DNA of 64,000 bases from Sabellastarte sp. h YS-2021. Taxonomy: Eukaryota; Annelida; Polychaeta; Sabellida; Sabellidae. Of this stretch, positions 10,721 to 20,759 are shown one piece after another; within the stretch, counting starts at the first letter, position 1, and each line of letters starts with the position of its first letter. Below the pieces are notes generated by a model. It was given only the letters and a program-made list of their open reading frames with translations, searched no databases and had not been told where the DNA came from. A program made the translations under genes and the position numbers. Location: assembly GCA_964017235.1 (NCBI GenBank), contig OZ024929.1, forward strand, positions 59,181,603 through 59,245,602, written 5' to 3'.

Positions 10721-10914
10721 TTAATCCTTTGGTGGAACAGGGGCATAAGAATGTATAAAGCATCAACACTTATAATAGGTTGAAAGTTAAACCATAAAAC
10801 TACTTAATTAAAGAGTAACAGTGCTTTATAAATGCCATATATCTATTTACATTTTAGAAAAAGGCATAGTAAAATGTGAGCCTTTAGAAAGGCAAGAAGT
10901 TTATGACACAATGC

Positions 10915-11990
10915 TTTAAACACATCTATCTGGTAAATCTGACCAGCTATCTAGACTCTTCACATAAGGTTTCCCAATACCTCTGAATACATTGTAAATC
11001 TCTAAAAGCAAGAATAAAATAGGTATAAGGCAAAAACACAAAATCGGCTATTTGATGAATCCAGTTTGATCCGTAAAAGGGGTGGGGGTGGGGGGGGATC
11101 CGGGGGTAAATCTGACCAGCTATCTAGACTCTTCACATAAGGTTTCCCAATACCTCTCAATACATTCTAAAACTCTAAAAGAATAAAAGAGATAAAAGGC
11201 AAAAACACAAAATCGGCTATTTTATGACCCCAGTTTGACCCATAAGGGGGGATCCGGGGGTAAATCTGACCAGCTACCTAGGCTCTTCACACAAGGTTTC
11301 CCAATACCTCTTAATACATTCTAAAATCTAAAAGCAAGAATAAAGGAGATATAAGGCAAAAACACAAAATCAGCTATTTTATGATCCCCAGTTTGACCCA
11401 TAAGGGGGGGGGGGGGTCCGGGGGGTAAATCTGACCAGCTATCTAGACTCTTCACATATGGTTTCCCAATACCTCTTAATACATTCTAAAGCTGTAAAAG
11501 CAAGAAAAAAGGAGATAAAAGGCCAAAATACAAAATCGACTATTTTATGACCCCAGTTTGACCCATAAGAGGGGATCCAGGGGTAAATCTGACCAGCTAT
11601 CTAGACTCTTCACATATGGTTTCCCAATACCTCTTAATACATTCTAAAGCTCTAAAAGCAAGAATAAAGGAGATAAAAGGCAAAAACACAAAATCGGCTA
11701 TTTTATGACCCCAGTTTGACCCATAAGGGAGGGTCTCGGGGTAAATATGACCGGCTATCTAGACTCTTCACATATGGTTTTCCAATACCTCTTAATACAT
11801 TCTCAAGCTTTAGAAGCAAGAATAAAGGAGATATAAGGGGAAAAGATGAAATTGGCTATTTTATGACACCAGTTTGACCCCTACAGGGGGGTCGGGGGGG
11901 AAATTTGACTTGCTTTCTAGACTCTCCACATATGGTTTCCTACTACCTCCAAATACATTTTATGGCTCTAAATGCAATACTTAAGAAGAT
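10915..11990. repeat. Satellite family B, about 6.5 units of about 160 bp
   Basis: Unit landmarks are GACTCTTCACATA.GGTTTCCC, AATACCTCTTAATACATTCT, AAAGGAGATATAAGGCAAAA, GACCCCAGTTTGACCCATAA and a G-rich tract of variable length. CTCTTCACATA recurs every 156-161 bp. The last unit diverges into the unique tail of element H2a. It is non-coding. Confidence 0.88.
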
Positions 11991-12398
11991 AATAGGGGGG
12001 TTCACATGAGTTTTAAGCTTTCTGATTGGTACCTGTGAGAAAATCACTCATAAATCGGTCAATTTTCATCGGATTGCTCCAAAAATCTAATCAGCTCACG
12101 TTTTTGATAGTATAAACATGTGTCTGAAGTTACAAGCCTCTGCGGTCAGTAGATTTTCCTGAACTGCGATGACAGGCAGGTGTACCCGAAAAAACTATTT
12201 TTTGATCATGTGACCTTGATAACGATCAAAGGTCAAATTTAAGCATGTGGAAAAATTTTCCCACGCCTAAGGTATATAACTGCCACATATGGTTAAAAAG
12301 CTTGCAATAATAAGGGAGATATTCAAGGGAGACCATAATGCGGCGGCGGCGAGGAAACTGACGTGAAACCAAATAAGCGCCCTTTCAGGGACGCTTAA
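11991..12398. repeat. Conserved tail of H2 elements with terminal hairpin
   Basis: The tail reads TTTTAAGCTTTCTGATTGGT, GATCATGTGACCTTGATAA, CAAAGGTCAAATTTAAGCAT, GGAGATATTCAAGG, GCGGCGGCGGCGAGG and then the hairpin GCGCCCTTTCAGGGACGC. The same order recurs at 29740-30164 and 39190-39612, so three copies define the family. Confidence 0.8.
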
Positions 12399-13260
12399 CT
12401 AGATGAATGACATATTGAAAAGATTTGCTTAACTTGAATACCTTTGAAGATATTTCACATTTATTTCTGTCATTATTTAGCTACAAATAAGAAAATAGTT
12501 ATTACTCACTTATGGCATGCAACAGAACCCCAAACTATGTACCATCTTATAGCTAAGGACAAAGTAGCTGAACAACATATTTTAGGAAAATACTCTAACT
12601 GTAATAGTTTTGGAGTTACAACGGATTTACTCAACAGTTAGAATTTTAAAGTAGCTATTTCTCAGCTATCTAATGTGCAACAGCTCTGAAACTTTACTAT
12701 GTGATAGCTTATCAAAAACTAGATGAATGACATATTTGAAAAGATTCGCTTAACTTGAATTACTCGCTTATCATTAGGTTTAGGTCAACAAAACCAACAA
12801 AATTTTCAAGGGCATGAAAATTCATTGGGACAATTGACAAAAAATCTGTAGCTGTAGTAGTTTGGAGAAATCTATGTGACACACTATGCACACACGCATG
12901 TACGAGCGCACCCACGTACACAAATGATGCATTTTATAATCTCCCCCCGGGTTAAAGCCCTGTGGGAGATAATAACTTTAAACCAAACAATGTAACTGTT
13001 ATAAGTTACAAAGTAAAAAGCCATTAACTCACTTTTCTCACTTTTAAAACAGTAAATAGCTATTACGCACTTAGCTGTTGAGGTAGATCTCTAAAATAGG
13101 TACCATCTTGTAGGTACAGAGAGAGTAACTGAACAACATATTTCTTTGTTCAAAATGCACTCAATGGAGTCACTTTTGGAGTTATAAGCAATTTACTCAA
13201 AGCAGCTGCTGGCATGAATATTCAGTTAGCTATGGATCTAGATCTACTAAAGGGACAAAA
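12399..13260. repeat. Family E repeat, continuation, with a CTCCC hairpin
   Basis: 12480-12735 repeats 5608-5836 with few differences (GTACCATCTTATAGCTAAGG, TTTTGGAGTTACAA). At 12938-12978 TATAATCTCCCC pairs with GGGAGATAATA around a short loop, a terminal-type hairpin also seen at 25339-25383. No gene. Confidence 0.7.
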
Positions 13261-13649
13261 TATGCAGGATAGAAGAGACTAAGCCAAAATTATTTCAACA
13301 AAAAACCCCACAGCCCTCCACTAAGTGGAGTCCACTTAAGAGATGCTGTATTATATGTGTACATGTCATGGTAGAAAGATAAACTTGGTAGAAACTTTCT
13401 AGAAAGTTCATACTTTTAAGATGAAAACTACAAGCATATTTCCTGTTCACGGACCTGCCTCATTAATATTAATGAGCAAATATAAGGTCACAGAATTTCT
13501 TTGAGGGGGTTTCCTAACAATATTTTACAAATAGAATTGCAAATTTAATAAGTAAATTAAATTTAACTTAATACCCTATCCAATGGACACACAAGACCCT
13601 CCCATCCGGCCCCGCTATCAGCTTACTAGGGCCATAATAGGTTTAGACA

Positions 13650-13690
13650 ACGAAAAAGATGCTATGACGTCACGCTGTCTAGACAGGAAG
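13650..13690. repeat. Direct repeat of the DIRS-2 5' leader at its 3' end
   Basis: GATGCTATGACGTCACGCTG and the following TCTAGACAGGAAG occur here and again at 17991-18031, same orientation, about 4.3 kb apart. It contains a consensus CRE-like TGACGTCA. Confidence 0.85.
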
Positions 13691-14419
13691 TACGATCCGC
13701 CACAAAGTAGGGCCCGACCTCATGCCTCCTTCCTTGTTTATGTATGACACCACTGTGGTGTTGTCGGTTGCTACAAGTACTATCTTGTCTGAGCAGAGAT
13801 CTTAGAACTCTTTTAATGTTAGTAAAACTGCTTTTAGTTCCAAATAGTTTATATGCAGCTTGCTTTCCGGAATGGACCAGATTCCCTTACAGTGTCCTTG
13901 TTTAAGTGAGCACCCCACCCTTCTTTTAATGCGTCTATAAATATTTGCAGAGCATGTTTTATTGGGTGTAATGGTTGACCTGTGAGTACCTTGCCTTATT
14001 CTAGCCACCATTGTAGATGTGGATGCAAGGACCTGAGAATTGGAATAACCTTTTCCAGTGATTCCGGTACTCTCTAGTTGTTTTGAAGATGCCACTGTAT
14101 GGGTCTCATATGTAGTCGGTCTAGGTGAACTTGTTTTTCTGTGGCTGTTAGTAGACCTATCAAGGACATGAACTGCCGGACCGGACAGGCTGGAAGAGAT
14201 AGCAGTTTCAGTATTTTCTCTTGAAGGTTCTGCCACCGGTCCGGTGTGGGTCGGGCCCGACCGGACTTGAGGTCGAACTGGTAACCTACAAAATCGATGA
14301 CTTGTTTGGACTCCAGCTCTGATTTTTTCTAATTTCACCAGCCAACCCAATTGCTGGCACATTTTCACTAGATCCTGTGTATGCTGGAGACAAATTTGGT
14401 GGGATCTGGCTCTTACCAA
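13690..14419 (-). pseudogene. DIRS-2 RNase H region, truncated
   Basis: In the DIRS RNase H style the segment shows KLHINYLELKAVLLTLKEF, a stop (taa near 13801-13804) and then VLVATDNTTVVSYINK before the reading ends abruptly near 13690. There it runs into a copy of the element's 5' leader (see the direct-repeat entry). The upstream half (14000-14419) is out of frame with the RT and reads mostly as Ser/Thr-rich nonsense, so at least one more frameshift is present. RNase H would degrade the RNA strand of the RNA/cDNA hybrid; this copy cannot. Confidence 0.6.
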
Positions 14420-15674
14420 CTAGTCATCTAGGTACTGGTGGATTCTTATACCCTTGTGTATGGCCATCAGTTTCTCCTCCTTTGCTACTACAGTGAACTC
14501 CATAGGGGCTGTGGATAGTCCGAACGGCAGTGCTTTGAACTGGTATGTCTTGTCCTGGACGTGAAATCTTAGATATTTCCTGGACTGTTCCTGTATTGGT
14601 ATGTGGAAGTAAGCATCCCTGAAATCTATTGAGGAAACCCACTCCCCTTGCTGGAGGGAGGTTCTGATTGTTTCCGGTTTCTCCATTTTGAATTTTTGCA
14701 CCTTGAGGAACTGGTTTAGATTGCTCAGGGCCTGTATTCACAAAGATTCTTAGAATTTTTCTTAGAATTACACTTAAGTCTAAGAAAAATTCTTTGCTAA
14801 GAATTTTCTTATTCTTAGAATAAAAACATATTCACAAAACAATTCTTAGCTAAAAATAATTCTATAATAGAAGTAAAAATAAATGTGTGCACAGGTTAGA
14901 CTAAGTATAATTCAAAGAAAAATTCTAAGAATCTTTGTGAATACAGGCCCAGAAGTGACTTTCTGTGTCTGGATACAATTCTGGTGTCAAGAATAAGAGT
15001 TTTGTGCATATAGCAATTTCATATTCTTAGAAAAATTCTAAGAATAAAAGCCATTCTTAGAAAAATTCTAAGAATAAGTATGATTTTAAGAATAAGAATC
15101 TTTGTGAATAGGAAAATTCTTATTCTTTGAATTTTTCTAAGAAAAATGACAATTCTTAGAAAAATTCTAAGAACAAAACTAATTCTAAGAATAAGAATCT
15201 TTGTGAATACAGACCCAGGTCTAATATTGGTCTCCATTTGTCGGGTTTTGGAACCAAGAAAAGTCGGTTGAAGAAGCCCAGAGATTTTTTATTTTGCACT
15301 AGTTCGACTGAATTTTTGTCCATAAGCTGATGCAATGCCTCTAACAGGTAGAGGTTCCTGTGAGGATTGGCACAGCAGCTTACAATGGTCGGTGACCTTG
15401 TTAAGTTTGGCCGGGTCCGAAAGGGGAGGGTGTAACCCTCAAGGATTTGAACTACCTTGGGACCAGCACCCAGATCCAGCCAAGTTTGCCAAAAGTTTTG
15501 AAGTCTCGCCCCTACAGGCAGATTTAAGGCAACATTTTTAATATTTATTACAGGTTCTACACAAGACAATTGAGTGACACAAGAAACACCTTTCACATAT
15601 TTTAATTTGTACTCTTTTTGACAACAACCTGCCGCTCCAGCACTTATTTCTTTCCTTTGCGAATGCCCGGGCAC
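14420..15674 (-). pseudogene. DIRS-2 reverse transcriptase, interrupted by a MITE
   Basis: The N-terminal part (15674 to about 15220) contains LGFFNRLFLVPKPD and KWRPILDL, the RT motif before the palm. The MITE at 14729-15215 then intervenes, and the frame resumes with FKMEKPETIR, SIDFRDAYFHIPI (first catalytic Asp region), FKALPFGLSTAP and the active-site YLDD at about 14420. Motif order and wording match DIRS-type RTs. Excising the MITE and one target-duplication copy rejoins DL and SNLNQF in frame, so the insertion hit a then-open frame. The RT copied element RNA into DNA. Confidence 0.8.
14729..15215. mobile_element. 487-bp MITE (GGCCTGTATTCACAAAG ends), dimer-like
   Basis: It begins GGCCTGTATTCACAAAGATT and ends AATCTTTGTGAATACAGACC, with 3-bp flanking repeats CAG at 14726-14728 and 15216-15218. 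An internal complete unit 14729-14949 also ends CAGGCC followed by CAG. The interior is a dense set of TTCTTAGAAAAATTCTAAG palindromes. It has no coding capacity. The superfamily is uncertain; the 3-bp duplication and GGCC-start ends are compatible with a Harbinger-related MITE. Confidence 0.75.
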
Positions 15675-15715
15675 AGTATGTACAACTTTTACAACAGGAA
15701 AGTTTACATGTGAAT

Positions 15716-17868
15716 TTAACTGTTCATTGTCTGTCTTGGTGTTGATGGTTGGCTCCCGGCTCCCTTGGCTGGTCGTGAGGAATGGTTGGAAGATTTCCCT
15801 CTGGGTTTCTTATTATGTTCCTTGCCGATATTCTTCCATGCTGGTCTGTCCGACTTCTTGGATGGCTTCCTATCTGACCTTTTATCAGCTCTTTCGTAAA
15901 GATGGTACCGACCCTTACCATGAGAAGTAGACACATGTCACTTGCTCTCAAAGTGTGCAATCTCCTCCTCAGCCTTCTTAATGATATTATCTGGGAATAG
16001 TGTTGAGATATGCACTGGAGCTGTCCTTAAAGCCGCAACAGTGTCTGGCTTGATGCCACTCTTCAAGTGAGTAAGGTATGCATCCCTACGTACCAGAGTC
16101 AAATTGCCCATGGATATGAAGACAAACTCGACGAAATGCTCCATAGTCTTTGCTGCACCCTGGGTGATGCTTGAATTGAAGTTCATCAAATACTGCAGTT
16201 CGTCCATGGCAGTAGACACTTTGGAGGAACTTTGGAGCCCTTACTTTCAGTGTGTACAGTCTTTAGCTGATCCTGCATATTCTACTGTACCTTAAAAAGG
16301 CACCTGTTGAAACTCGCAGCTTGGTTGCATATCACAGTGGCCTCCCTGGCAGACTTCACGAAGTAGGTAGGGTAGAAGTGAGGCTGGACTGTCTGGCAAT
16401 TCTACTATAACAGCTATTCAACTTGCATGCATCTGTGTTCCAGGGTCAGCTTTGTGGTCGGAATACAGCCCGTACTATTTGGACTGTGACTTTGCAGGTC
16501 TCAGGAACTGGTGCATCATCAGGCCACCGGCCTCAGAACTACGGGAGGAGTACCCCTCAACCAAAGTAATATTCAACTTGCTTAGTTTCTTACACAACCA
16601 GTCCTCCATAGGCATTTGCACAGAGACTTTTCCTGGAACAGAAGCTTTCGGTCCGGAGAAGGGGTTGTCATCAGAACCAGTTGTAGCACTATCCAAATCA
16701 GGGATGTTCGACCAGCCCATATACAATCTGATGCCTCTCACAGTTTCCCTGTACGTTTGTTCCTCATTAAGGGCCTGGTCGGGTTCAGTGACATTCAGAT
16801 CCTGATCTTTTGACAACTCGCCTTCTTCTGCATATAAGTCTACTGATGGTCGGTCCGAAAAGTCACTACCGGCTTCAGAGCTCAAGCTGGATATACTGTC
16901 CTGTCTCTGTATATGTTATGCAGGTGAGCCGGTGTCAGTGGCCACTAAAGACATTGGCCGGTCGGACTGAGATCTACTGGTGTGAGGCTTATCGGTAGAC
17001 TGATGTCTGGTGGCAGAGGGGTCAGTACCAGTGCGTTCTGAGGATCTTGGTCGATTCCGGTCGGAGTGAAGCTGGTTGGTCGACTGATGCTTGGTAGTAG
17101 AGGAGTCATTACCAATGCGCTTGGGAGATAAAGATCTTGGTCGGTGTCGGTCTGATTTAAGCTGGCTGGTCGACTGATGCTTAGCAGAGGAGTCTTTTCC
17201 AGTACACTCTGAAGACAAGTGACTATCCGACTGATGCATAGGTGCAGAGAAGTCAGTGCCAGTGCGCCCTGAAGAAGTAAGTTGAAAGAATGGCTCGGAG
17301 TCCTGTGCAATACTAGCTGGTGGAGAGTAAGAAGGGGTAACTTTCACAGAAGATGAAAATGTCGGCTGAAAGGTCTTGGCCATGAGAAGAGCTTCTAATT
17401 TGTTAAAACGGTGTGACCATTTCTGGTCAAGTTCCACAAAGCTAGCATCTGTGGCCGACTTATCCCCAACAGATTTCTTGGTTTTAGATGTAGAGGGTTT
17501 GTCCTTCTTAGCCTTCTTCTCTAGGACGACAGTAGGGGGGGGGGGGGGGGGGAAGCCAAAGTGCCCGTATCGCTGACAGCCCCTATCACAGCAACGTAGA
17601 TGGATCTACTAAAGTACTGTCTTTACTGGGGGTTGACTCTAATTTCTTAACCTCACGCTTCTCCTTTTGAGAGTTTATAAGATGGAGTAGCAAGGTGGGC
17701 TTGTTGTTCAGGAGTTAAAATAATGCAGAACTTACACTCAGTCTGTCGAGTCTCCACACATGGGTTTTTACCCTTGCCTTTGTCACTATAGCGTGCGCAG
17801 AGGGCATGAACATCAAAACTCACCATAGCATGGCTACAACTACCCCTCTTTTGTCCAGGTGAGGGCAT
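15716..17868 (-). pseudogene. DIRS-2 Gag-like region, fragmented
   Basis: Several minus-strand frames follow one another. 17653-17868 carries a Cys/His cluster (C-S-H ... H-x2-C-x2-C ... C-x6-C-x2-C) like the N-terminal zinc motif of DIRS Gag. 16916-17437 is Ser/Thr-rich with repeated STSQLKSDRHRPRS-like units. 16475-16885 and 15938-16219 read as a capsid-like helical part, and 15716-15934 is a very basic RNA-binding-type tail. A run of 18 G at 17535-17552 may itself cause one frame break. Gag would package the element RNA. Boundaries between pieces are approximate. Confidence 0.6.
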
Positions 17869-18425
17869 GTTGATCTATATACTCTCCAATATATGTGCAA
17901 GTAACAAAATAACTCAAATTCACAAAATTCTGGAAGTAAAACACAAAAAACTTTATCACAAAAGAATCTGTGTGCACAGATAATGCGCCAAACGAAAATG
18001 ATGCTATGACGTCACGCTGTCTAGACAGGAAGAAGTATGAGGCACCACCTGGCGTGTGCAGAATACTAGGCCGGCCCGGCCGGTGGAAACACAGGACATC
18101 TTTTTCTGACATTTGATGGGCCGGTCTGCGCCGACTGGATTAGCAATTGTCCATTGGATAGGATGTATTAACGCAATAAAAAGGCAGGTTTTAGATGAAA
18201 ACGGACCTGCCTCAAATATGTGAGCAAATATGCAAGGTCACATAATTCCCAATATATATAAGACTGTTTGGTATCATTTTCATCAGGTCCGTGAACAAGT
18301 AGGTAGTGCACTGGCAATTGATCTTAAACCAGCCAATCTATTCATAAAGCATTGTTACAAAGCCCCCCTCAAAGAAATTCCATGACCTCATATTTGCTCA
18401 TTAATATTAATGACGCAGGTCTGGA

Positions 18426-19600
18426 ACAAATAGTACACTAGCTTTAGATCTTAAACCAGTCTTTTTATTCATAAAATATTGCCAGGAAATGTTCCTGTAT
18501 TGACCGCATATATTCCTATATTGACCGCATATATTCCAAAATATTTTACGCGAAACTTCCTACCGCAAATATTCTTAACCATTTCATCCCTACAAGCCTT
18601 TATTAGGGCCTGTACCAGTCACCACTACAGGCCTGTTTAGAGGCTTATATTAAGTCAATTTCGGATGGAAAACATGCATTGTCATAACAGATGAAAACTT
18701 AAGTTTGTAAGTATCTACATCTATTTTTCTTGTTATATGTTACTTTATTTTGATGTCTTTTTCCTAAATATGATCATTTGTGTAATAATTCTTTCCATTT
18801 GAAAGCAATAATTGCTATATATGATAGTAATGATATGGGAAAAAATAAAGGATTTATGACAAATTGATGCCATCATAACTTCAGTCATCTTTCAAGAAGT
18901 AACAAGCAAGCGCAAACACATATATATAAGCTATGTGAATATTTTTTCAAACACAAAATTTACTCAATTTACTAAATTGAAGTTTGCAGTGAATAACCCC
19001 TAAATAATGTTCTATTGATGTGTGATAGTAAGTTGTTACAGTTGTAAATTTCTATTGTACTGCATACATTCAAATTCTTGTTCAAATATTTGTTGTTTAC
19101 ATGACAATGTAGACAAATTATTTTTGTGCAAAAATATACAGATTCATGCCACCTTAGATTCAGGCACTGTTGTAAACTTCAAGGATGAAAAAAAACCATG
19201 CAGCCTTGTTTGGGTGCCAAGATTGTTTCAATTGTAAATCTGTGAATCACCTCTTTAATATCTAGACTAGTTTGTATCATCATCCAATAGAATATTAGGG
19301 ATCAATGTGCCCCAGATAAATACAAAAATAAGTAACAAGTCCATATAATAATATACATTGCATTGTATTCATTTCATTTCCTGTAATAAGCCACATTTCA
19401 TTTTAGAAACTAGAAATAGGACGCCCTGTTGATAGTAGCTGCGACATATGAATAGAAACAGGATAGCATAGAAGAACACACATTATCATGTGTAATGTCC
19501 ACCCCATGAACCTTTTGCCAAAATTGTACAGTAGTCTTACAAGACCCTGTTTCATTTGTAAAATATATCAATGATGCTTAAATATTTATTAGTGTACATG
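18426..19600. other. AT-rich, no gene recognised
   Basis: Two tandem copies of TATTGACCGCATATATTCC lie at about 18498-18538. The 18417-18490 segment is a diverged direct copy of 18284-18356 (GATCTTAAACCAG..TTTATTCATAAA). The open frame at 19022-19237 has no recognisable domain. Confidence 0.5.
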
Positions 19601-20340
19601 TAAATTATTTCAGCTTCATGCCTTTTTGCATTGGTTGGGTCGAAAATTTTGACAAAGTCACTCTATCTTGCACGGTTAAGAAGATAGAAGCAAATTTCTG
19701 TTTTTCTATTTTTGGCAAAAATTCGAAAATTCAAAATGGCCGCCATTTTTGGGAAGAGGAAATTTTTTTGAAAATTGCCAAGAGTACATTTCTTAGATAC
19801 CCTATGGGTCGAAAATTTCAGAATCAATTCTGTGTTTTGCCATTTTGGGCAAAAATTCGAAAATTCAAAATGGCCGCCATATGTGGGAGGGTAAAATTTT
19901 TTGAAAATTGCAAAGAGTACATTTCTCGGATACCCTATGGGTCGAAAATTTCGACAAAATCGCTCTATCTCGCACGGTTAAGGAGATAGAAGCAATTTTG
20001 TGTTTTGCCATTTTGGGGAAAAATTCGAAAATTCAAAATGGCCGCCATTTTTGGGGAGGGGAAATTTTTTTGAAAATTGCTAAGAGTGCATTTCTGAGAT
20101 ACCCTGGGGTCGAAAATTTCGACGAAATCGCTCTATCTCGCACGGTTAAGGAGATAGAAGCAAATTTGTGTTTTGCCATTTTTGGCAAAAATTCGAAAAA
20201 TCAAAATGGCCGCCATTTTTGGGGAGAGGAAAATTTGTTGAAAATTGCAAAGAGTACATTCATTAGATACCCTGTGGGTCGAAAATTTCGACGAAATCGC
20301 TCTATCTCGCACGGTTTAGGAGATATGAGCACATTTTCCT
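19600..20340. repeat. Satellite family A, variant with about 168-bp units
   Basis: Units carry ATTCAAAATGGCCGCCATTT, TTTTGAAAATTGC, GGGTCGAAAATTTCGAC and TCGCTCTATCTCGCACGGTT. ATGGCCGCCAT is at 19736, 19870, 20038 and 20207. A 168-bp period is divisible by three, which explains the long open frames (19618-19989, 19908-20495); these are not genes. Confidence 0.88.
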
Positions 20341-20700
20341 TTTTCAGTATTCAAAATAGCCAATTACTCATTTATTTAATTAATTACTCACTCACCTATG
20401 AAGCAATTACCCCCAAAAGCAATCCCATACAAGCTATTAACCCAATGAACCTCCATACCAAATTTCAGAAAGATAGGCTTAATAGCATTCCTTAAAATGT
20501 CTGGAAACCAAAGAGATACTCAAAAGTAGGAAAGTAGCTATTACTCAGTTAGCTATAGAGCTATCATCACCAAAAGCAAACCCATACAAGCTATTAACCC
20601 AATAAACCTGCATGCCAAATTTAGTAAAGATAGGATAAGAACTGTTGCCTAAAATGTCTGGAAACCAAGTGTGGTGGACATAATAATATCATGTATTACT
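20340..20700. repeat. Family J repeat copy
   Basis: Two internal units share CAATCCCATACAAGCTATTA, ACCCAAT.AACCTGCAT and AAAATGTCTGGAAACCAA. It ends GTGGACATAAT as at 449. Confidence 0.65.
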
Positions 20701-20759
20701 GATATTATCTACCAACAAGACCACTACCACGGTGTGTATCTCCCGCCGAGCATTAAAGG

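Larger units (their letters stand above)
6071..10745. mobile_element. PIF/Harbinger DNA transposon, 4675 bp, near complete
   Basis: The 3-bp target duplication TAA occurs at 6068-6070 and 10746-10748, the target typical of PIF/Harbinger. Short terminal inverted repeats share TGTTCCACCA (6077-6086, complement at 10730-10739), with the four bases at positions 3-6 differing between ends. Inside are the two genes expected for this superfamily, converging toward the middle: a MADF/Myb-like protein on plus and a DDE transposase on minus. Both ends carry many subterminal repeats. It is inserted in the Helitron-like element 5837-12398. Confidence 0.92.
5837..12398. mobile_element. Helitron-like non-autonomous element H2a (host of the Harbinger insertion)
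   Basis: It starts CTAGAAAAATGTTTTTGC and ends in the hairpin GCGCCCTTTCAGGGACGC plus TTAA. Removing it joins ...TATCAAAAA to CTAGATGAATGACA..., exactly the uninterrupted sequence at 12708-12735 of the neighbouring repeat unit. There is therefore no target duplication. Read in reverse it begins TTAAGCG and ends CTAG before a T, resembling a Helitron 3' end. It carries satellite B (10915-11990), a unique tail (11991-12398) and the nested Harbinger at 6071-10745. It encodes no Rep/helicase of its own. Confidence 0.65.
13448..18425 (-). mobile_element. Degenerate DIRS-like retrotransposon (DIRS-2), recombinase missing
   Basis: Gag, RT and RNase H remnants run on the minus strand. Outer inverted repeats at 13448-13509 and 18363-18425 share ATTTGCTCATTAATATTAAT and TCAAAGAAATT. 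Inner inverted repeats lie at 13571-13594 and 18146-18168 (TGTCCATTGGATAGG). Inverted rather than long direct terminal repeats, and RT of the YLDD type, fit DIRS rather than LTR elements. The tyrosine recombinase expected after RNase H is absent. Element borders are approximate. Confidence 0.65.

Noticed and set aside
15019-15237. Hydrophobic 72-residue frame (possible membrane protein)
   Set aside because: It lies within the palindromic MITE; the Ile/Leu/Phe richness comes from AATTCTTAGAA repeats.
19618-20495. Two overlapping open frames of 123 and 195 residues
   Set aside because: They are translations of a satellite with a 168-bp (56-codon) period; the peptides repeat and match no domain.
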